From positions 1 through 32,850 of the forward strand of contig CALBTC010000520.1 in NCBI GenBank assembly GCA_937967805.1: a stretch of DNA of 32,850 nt. The letters run 5' to 3'. Shown piece by piece: positions 29,015 to 32,850 of the stretch. The notes below the pieces were generated by a model that was not told the origin of the DNA, searched no databases, and worked only from the letters and a program-made list of their open reading frames with translations. Source of the stretch: an uncultured Anaerolineaceae bacterium (GTDB lineage: Bacteria; Chloroflexota; Anaerolineae; Promineifilales; Promineifilaceae). Position 1 is the first letter of the stretch. The number at the start of each line of letters is the position of its first letter. The translations under genes and the position numbers were made by a program.

Positions 29015-29897
29015 AAATAAAAAGAAACAGTCTCCCGTTTCTCCAGTTTCCAATCCTTCGGCAAGCTCAGGACAAGTTCTCCAATTATCGCAGGTGGCGG
29101 CCGCTTTTTCGCGTAAGGCGAGGGTGTATGATGCGTTTGGGCAGGGCCATGCCAATTTACAGCGGATGCGGGCGAAGGTGTACGCGCAGGTGACGCGCTG
29201 GACGCCGGCGGGCAGCCACCTTTTGGAGCTGAATGCGGGAACGGGACTGGACGCGGTGGCGTTGGTCGAGCACGGCTATCGCGTCCATGCTACGGACATC
29301 GCGCCGGGCATGGTTGCGCAAATGGAACTTAAGCGAGCGGAGATGGAACGGAAACGGGAGGAGTTAGAGTTAGACGGCCGTTTCACCCCCCAACTTTGCT
29401 CATTTACCGAACTGGATAAAGTTGAAGCTGGTCCCTTCGATGCCATTTTCTCCAATTTTGGCGGCTTGAACTGCGTGGCGGATTTAACGGCCGTTACCCG
29501 CCATCTGCCCCGACTTTTGAAGCCAGGCGGGGTGCTCACTTGGGTGATCATGCCGCCAATTTGTCCCTGGGAGCTGGCACTGCTGCCCAGGGATTGGCGC
29601 GTGGCCACGCGGCGGCTGCGGCGCGGCGGGGTGGTGGCCAACGTAGAGGGGGTACAGTTCCACACTTTCTATTTTACGCCGGGTCAGGTGCAAAAGGCGT
29701 TGGGGCCAGCTTTTCAGACGCTGGAATTGAGTGGCTTATCCGTTGTCACGCCCACGGCAGACAATGATCGCTTTGCCCGGCGGCATCCCCGGCTGTTTGG
29801 CTGGCTGGTGCGGCTGGATGATTGGTTGTGCAGACGGCCGTTTTTCAACCGCATCGGTGACTTTTTTATTTTGACGGCGCGATATGACCCTGAGTGA
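29010..29897 (+). CDS. class I SAM-dependent methyltransferase
   Basis: A 295-residue Rossmann-fold methyltransferase: motif I HLLELNAGTGLDAVAL (near 70-85), YRVHATDIAPGMVAQM, FDAIFSNFGGLNCV, LLKPGGVLTWVIMPP and C-terminal PLP-free strands. The substrate is unknown; the operon suggests a glycan or its lipid carrier. The frame opens with GTG at 29010 in the AAAAGTG string, and residues 1-28 are repeat-derived, including a TCCTTCGGC...CAGGACA hairpin at 29054-29077. A GTG at 29094 just before AAAFSRKARVYD is a good alternative start. The 3' end overlaps the next gene by 14 bases. Confidence 0.85.
   Translation: MVNKKKQSPVSPVSNPSASSGQVLQLSQVAAAFSRKARVYDAFGQGHANLQRMRAKVYAQVTRWTPAGSHLLELNAGTGLDAVALVEHGYRVHATDIAPGMVAQMELKRAEMERKREELELDGRFTPQLCSFTELDKVEAGPFDAIFSNFGGLNCVADLTAVTRHLPRLLKPGGVLTWVIMPPICPWELALLPRDWRVATRRLRRGGVVANVEGVQFHTFYFTPGQVQKALGPAFQTLELSGLSVVTPTADNDRFARRHPRLFGWLVRLDDWLCRRPFFNRIGDFFILTARYDPE
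29054..29077. repeat. TCCTTCGGC...CAGGACA short hairpin repeat
   Basis: On the minus strand it reads TGTCCTGAGCTTGCCGAAGGA, matching 12411-12432 except inside the loop. Its ends TCCT and AGGA pair. It lies within the doubtful 5' end of the methyltransferase gene. Confidence 0.55.
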
Positions 29898-30876
29898 GTT
29901 CCGCTTTGCCTGCCCGGTCTGCCGCGGGCCGTTGGAGGAGGCTGGCGCAAAGGTGCTGCGCTGCCCGGTGGATGCGCTGACCTTTGGCTGTGAGGCTGGC
30001 ATCTGGCGCTTTTTGCCGCCGGAGCGGGCGGCGGCATTGGCCCGGTTCCGGCAGGAGTACGAGACGGTGCGCCGCCGTGAGGGGCGCGGCAGCGACGATC
30101 CGGCGTTTTATCGGGCTTTGCCTTTTGTGGGAGGGAATGGGACGCGGATGAACGTGGATAACGCGGATTTTTCTTTGCATACTCCGCGTTCTCTACGGCT
30201 AAAATCTGGTTGGGGAGAGCGGGCGCACCGATTTGGGGTGTTGGTGGCGCGGGTGGTACGGCCGTTGGAAGATCAGGTTAAACGGCCGTTAAAAACCCTC
30301 GATCTGGGCGCGGGCAATGGTTGGCTCTCTAACCGGCTGGCGGCGCGGGGGCACGCGGTGGCGGCGGTGGATTTGGGCGTGAACGCCTGGGATGGCCTGG
30401 GAGCGCGGCGCCATTATGCAACGGATTTTGTTTGCCTGCAGGCTGAATTTGATTTTTTGCCATTGGACGATAACCAGGCAGATTTAATAATTTTCAACGC
30501 GTCTTTTCACTACTCGGTGAATTATGAGGTTACGCTGCGAGAGGCGCTGCGCGTGCTGCGAACCGGGGGTAAGGTGGTGGTGGTGGATACGGCCATCTAC
30601 CAACACCAGTCCAGCGGCCAGCAGATGGTGGCCGAGCGGGAAGCAAAATTTTTGCACCAATGCGGTTTTGCTTCTAATGCGCTGCCCAGCGAGAACTACT
30701 TGACACCGGCACGGTTAAATCAGCTTGCTGCTGAATTGGGCGTGCGCTGGTGGCAAATCGAGACGGTGACCCGCTGGCGGCGCTGGATTCGCCGGGCAAA
30801 GGTAGCCCTGCGCCGCCAGCGCGAGCCGGCTCAATTCCCGATTATTCTGTTGGCCACAGAGCGTTTGGAGAATTGA
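29884..30876 (+). CDS. class I methyltransferase with N-terminal cysteine-rich (Trm112-like) region
   Basis: A 330-residue methyltransferase. The N-terminus FACPVCRGPLEE...LRCPVDALTFGC (C10, C13, C27, C36) is a Trm112-like region with a non-standard fourth cysteine. The SAM core starts about 135: LKTLDLGAGNGWLSNRLAARGH, VDLGVNAWDGLG, DLIIFNASFHYSVNYEVTLREALRVLRTGGKVVVVD. Between them, about residues 84-107 (NGTRMNVDNADFSLHTPRSL) are encoded by the repeat at 30139-30198; I infer the family normally lacks this segment. The start overlaps the preceding gene by 14 bases. The stop TGA abuts the next GTG. The substrate is probably a glycan-linked compound. Confidence 0.85.
   Translation: MTLSEFRFACPVCRGPLEEAGAKVLRCPVDALTFGCEAGIWRFLPPERAAALARFRQEYETVRRREGRGSDDPAFYRALPFVGGNGTRMNVDNADFSLHTPRSLRLKSGWGERAHRFGVLVARVVRPLEDQVKRPLKTLDLGAGNGWLSNRLAARGHAVAAVDLGVNAWDGLGARRHYATDFVCLQAEFDFLPLDDNQADLIIFNASFHYSVNYEVTLREALRVLRTGGKVVVVDTAIYQHQSSGQQMVAEREAKFLHQCGFASNALPSENYLTPARLNQLAAELGVRWWQIETVTRWRRWIRRAKVALRRQREPAQFPIILLATERLEN
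30139..30198. repeat. in-frame GACGCGGAT/AACGCGGA repeat inside the methyltransferase gene
   Basis: Three related units (GACGCGGATGAACG, ACGTGGAT, AACGCGGA) are followed by a perfect 8-bp inverted match AACGCGGA (30160-30167) and TCCGCGTT (30183-30190). The translation stays open across the element. Confidence 0.65.
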
Positions 30877-32193
30877 GTGAGGAAAATCAAAGATTTCGCA
30901 GATTTGAATGATGTCTCTTATTTCTCCACGTCCTCCGCGCTCTCCGCGGTTCAATTTTTAAGAATTGGGCGGAATGCGGGCTGGTTGTTTTTGGCCAGGG
31001 TAGGGCAGCAGGGGGTGCTGCTGCTGTTCACGGCGTTGGTGGCCCGGCAACTGGGGGATGTGGGCTTGGGGCAGCTGGCGTGGGTAACGGCCGTTCTCTA
31101 CGTTGGCAATATTTTCAGCACCTGGGGGCTGGATACGGTGCTGCTGCGCCAGATCGGAGCCGAGCGGCAAACGGACAGCGCGCCGCTGGCACCGGCGCTG
31201 CTGTTGGAGCTAATTTTGGCGGCAATTTTTATCTGTGCCCTGCTGCTGCTGCCGTTTTCCCAGCAATCTGCCCAAACGGTGGCCGGCCTGCGCCTCTACG
31301 CCTGGGTGCTGCTGCCGTTGGCTGTGCTCACGCTCACCAGCGCGGCGCTGCGTGGCTTTGAGCAAATGGGATGGCTGGCCGGGTTGACCCTGGGCACGGC
31401 CGTTTTGCAGGTGGTGGGGACGGCCGTTTTGTTTGCCGCCGGTGGTGGGTTTGTGGTCCTGATGGGCTGGCTTTTGGCGGTGCAGTTCATTGCGGCTGGT
31501 GGAAGCTGGTGGCTGTGCCGCCGGGCGCTGCCCAATTTTGGCCTCAACTGGCGTTTGCTGGAGTGGCAAGCGGTGCGGCAGCTGGCGAGGGTTGGTTTCT
31601 GGCTCGCGCTGCTGATGGTAACGGCCGTTCTGCTTCAGCGGCTGGGCATCTTGCTGTTGGGCTGGCTGGGCACCACTGCCCAAACCGGCCAACTGGCCGC
31701 CGCGCTGCGCCTGGTGGAGGCGGCACGCCTGCTGCCGGGGGCGGTGATGGGGGCACTGTTTCCGGTGTTGGCCAGGGAGAAAGTAGCAAGTAGCAAGTGG
31801 CAAGTGGCAAGTGGTGGGCTGGTCACTTACCGGTCGGGATTGGTGGCGTATGGTTTTTTAGCGGCTTTGATGTTGACGTTGCTGGCGAGGCCTTTGGTTT
31901 TTGTTCTGTTTGGCGAGGGGTATGAAACGGCCGTTTCCCTATTGCAAATTCTGGCCTGGGGCGTTGTGCCGTTTACCATTTCGCTGCCGCTTTCCGTGGC
32001 GATGGTGGTGGCCGGGCAGGAAAAACGGGTGCTGCTGGCGACGTTTTTGGTATTGGTGGGAACGGCCGTCCTCACAACAGCCGCTTTTTTCTGGTATGGT
32101 TTACCTGGCGTTGCATTTGGTTTGCTAATCGGTGAGTTTTTATTGGTTGTTGCGCTCTTTTTTACCAGATCAACGATAACTACTTTGGCTTAA
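30877..32193 (+). CDS. second oligosaccharide flippase (Wzx/MATE-like)
   Basis: A 438-residue membrane protein with about 13 helices. The conserved start of the family is NAGWLFLARVGQQGVLLLFTALVARQLGDVGLGQLAW (about 33-69). Residues 1-29 come from AGATTTCGCAGATTT and CGCTCTCCGCGG repeat sequence; the GTG at 30877 abuts the preceding TGA, and TTG at 30904 is another possible start. Near residues 302-315 another in-frame repeat (AGCAAGTGGCAAGT string, 31784-31815) puts KVASSKWQVASGG in a loop after LFPVLAREK. The helix order is otherwise intact. Two flippases in one operon suggest two glycan species or a duplicated step. Confidence 0.85.
   Translation: MRKIKDFADLNDVSYFSTSSALSAVQFLRIGRNAGWLFLARVGQQGVLLLFTALVARQLGDVGLGQLAWVTAVLYVGNIFSTWGLDTVLLRQIGAERQTDSAPLAPALLLELILAAIFICALLLLPFSQQSAQTVAGLRLYAWVLLPLAVLTLTSAALRGFEQMGWLAGLTLGTAVLQVVGTAVLFAAGGGFVVLMGWLLAVQFIAAGGSWWLCRRALPNFGLNWRLLEWQAVRQLARVGFWLALLMVTAVLLQRLGILLLGWLGTTAQTGQLAAALRLVEAARLLPGAVMGALFPVLAREKVASSKWQVASGGLVTYRSGLVAYGFLAALMLTLLARPLVFVLFGEGYETAVSLLQILAWGVVPFTISLPLSVAMVVAGQEKRVLLATFLVLVGTAVLTTAAFFWYGLPGVAFGLLIGEFLLVVALFFTRSTITTLA
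30886..30960. repeat. AGATTTCGCAGATTT plus CTCCGCG repeat forming the 5' end of flippase 2
   Basis: AAAGATTTCGCAGATTTG at the left and TCCTCCGCGCTCTCCGCGGTTCAATTTTTAAG at the right. It sits at the junction of the methyltransferase stop and the flippase start and supplies the first ~28 codons. Confidence 0.6.
31784..31815. repeat. in-frame AGCAAGTGGCAAGT string inside flippase 2
   Basis: Four to five tandem GCAAGT(A/G) units at 31786-31813, similar to the AAAAGTG and GCAAGTGTGC strings elsewhere. The reading frame remains open through it. Confidence 0.6.
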
Positions 32194-32341
32194 ATTTCTC
32201 CAGATCAACTTCTTTGATGATCTTGTAATGTTTGTCGTTTCCGGTTACTAGTGAAAGGCCGTACGAAACGGCCGTTGCGGCAATTAATGCATCGGCAAGT
32301 TGAACTGAGCGGCTAATGATGACATCTGTATCAATCAGCAT
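32180..32341 (-). pseudogene. vapC toxin remnant (PIN domain) with internal deletion
   Basis: A 53-residue frame that begins MLIDTDVII, the exact N-terminal strand of VapC PIN toxins, and jumps directly to RSVQLADALIAATAVSYGLSLVTGNDKHYKII, the C-terminal half with its conserved Asp and Asn. A full PIN domain has about 125-135 residues, so roughly 75-80 central residues are missing and the ribonuclease site cannot form. No vapB antitoxin gene precedes it. It overlaps the flippase 3' end by 14 bases on the opposite strand. Confidence 0.75.
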
Positions 32342-32382
32342 CAAACCGCCCTTTGCAGAGGGATCACAAAAACAGGAAAAAG

Positions 32383-32850
32383 ATGAAAAGGATCGATTTT
32401 TTGGCAAAAAATGAATCGACGCCGATTTTAAAGGCCGTTTCCCGCCTGCAACAACTTCGCCTGCCAGAACCGCCGCAATTGCTCATCTTCTGCCCGCAAA
32501 CGGTCGTGCTGCATCATGCGGTGAAGCGGTGGCGGGGCAAGCGGGTCGATGGCTTTTTTGGCGAGGTGTATTTGTTGGGTAAAACAAAAAATCGTGTGGC
32601 GGTGGCCGGGCAGTTTGGCGTGGGCGCGCCGGTGGTTGGCGTGCTGGTCGAGGAGTTTGCCGCCTGGGGGATGTCTGAATTTGTTTGGCTGGGGATTGCC
32701 GGGGGCGTGCAGCCCTCGCTGACCTGTGGCGATTTGGTTCTGGTGAAAACGGCCGTTCGTGACGAAGGCACCTCGCACCATTATTTGCCGGCGGCAGCCA
32801 TCGTGGCTGCTTCTCCGGCATTGACCGAGCGGCTTGAAAAGGCCGTTCGC
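32383..32850 (+). CDS. nucleoside phosphorylase, 5' part (runs off window)
   Basis: An open frame of 156 codons continuing past the window end. ATG at 32383 follows AGGAAA at a good distance. Signatures of the PNP/UDP family: FFGEVYLLGKT, VAVAGQFGVGAPVVGVLVEEFAAWG, then LGIAGGVQPSLTCGDLVLVKTAVRDEGTSHHYLP, which matches uridine phosphorylase-type enzymes (phosphate and substrate-binding loops). It splits nucleosides with phosphate for salvage. The C-terminal part is not visible, so the substrate type (uridine versus purine) is uncertain. The start lies 42 bases from the divergent vapC remnant. Confidence 0.85.
   Translation, partial: MKRIDFLAKNESTPILKAVSRLQQLRLPEPPQLLIFCPQTVVLHHAVKRWRGKRVDGFFGEVYLLGKTKNRVAVAGQFGVGAPVVGVLVEEFAAWGMSEFVWLGIAGGVQPSLTCGDLVLVKTAVRDEGTSHHYLPAAAIVAASPALTERLEKAVR

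Overview
The window looks like chromosomal sequence from an uncultured Chloroflexota bacterium, probably Anaerolineae-like. This is inferred from the GC-rich coding style, Ser/Thr kinases joined to Pro/Thr-rich linkers and FGE-type domains, SpoIIE phosphatases, SH3b surface proteins and a long surface-glycan cluster. No rRNA, tRNA, CRISPR array, transposase or integrase was found. Almost every gene carries the palindrome ACGGCCGT (often AACGGCCGTT), about 70-75 copies by eye. The AT-richer first gene has none.

Layout. (1) 73-2457: AT-rich all-helical repeat protein, possibly acquired and possibly the C-terminal part of a larger protein. (2) 2564-11089, plus strand: DNA polymerase X with PHP domain, a cNMP-binding/SpoIIE phosphatase, a membrane-anchored SH3b protein, an unknown gene split by an in-frame TAA (6410-6955 and 6965-8836, the second part with an HxxxDG motif), and a transmembrane Ser/Thr kinase with an extracytoplasmic FGE-like domain. 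This block looks like signalling and envelope sensing. (3) 20589-11163, minus strand: a multi-pass membrane protein, a LysN-like aminotransferase, a MocR regulator, the AzlC/AzlD amino-acid exporter, and standalone enzymes (MOSC, cupin, PhzF, PPOX/Nim-like flavoprotein, GNAT, TrmH-type RNA methyltransferase). The aminotransferase, MocR and AzlCD genes plausibly form one amino-acid module with an operator of three GAGACAAT repeats. (4) 20715-32193, plus strand: a surface-polysaccharide operon with a promoter at 20659-20687. It holds two flippases, one intact O-antigen ligase with an inserted Ig-like domain, a second ligase/polymerase split by an in-frame TGA, a family-4 glycosyltransferase, a nucleotidyltransferase, a B12-type radical SAM enzyme and two methyltransferases. 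Many junctions are ATGA or TGATG overlaps. (5) 32180-32850: a VapC toxin remnant with its middle deleted, and the 5' part of a nucleoside phosphorylase running off the window.

The most unusual property is a population of small structured repeats that sit in intergenic gaps and also in frame inside coding sequences, or form the starts and ends of genes. They fall into AGATTTCGCAGATT-type inverted repeats, CGCGGAGAACGCGGAG-type inverted repeats, AAAGTG/GCAAGTG-type tandem strings, and a short TCCTGAGC...GAAGGA hairpin with one compensated copy. They appear to supply stop codons (AzlC, aminotransferase, PPOX protein, nucleotidyltransferase, both ligases), start regions (methyltransferase, second flippase) and internal peptide segments (ligase, Wzy, methyltransferase, flippase). 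With the ACGGCCGT palindrome, they are the best candidates here for something undescribed.
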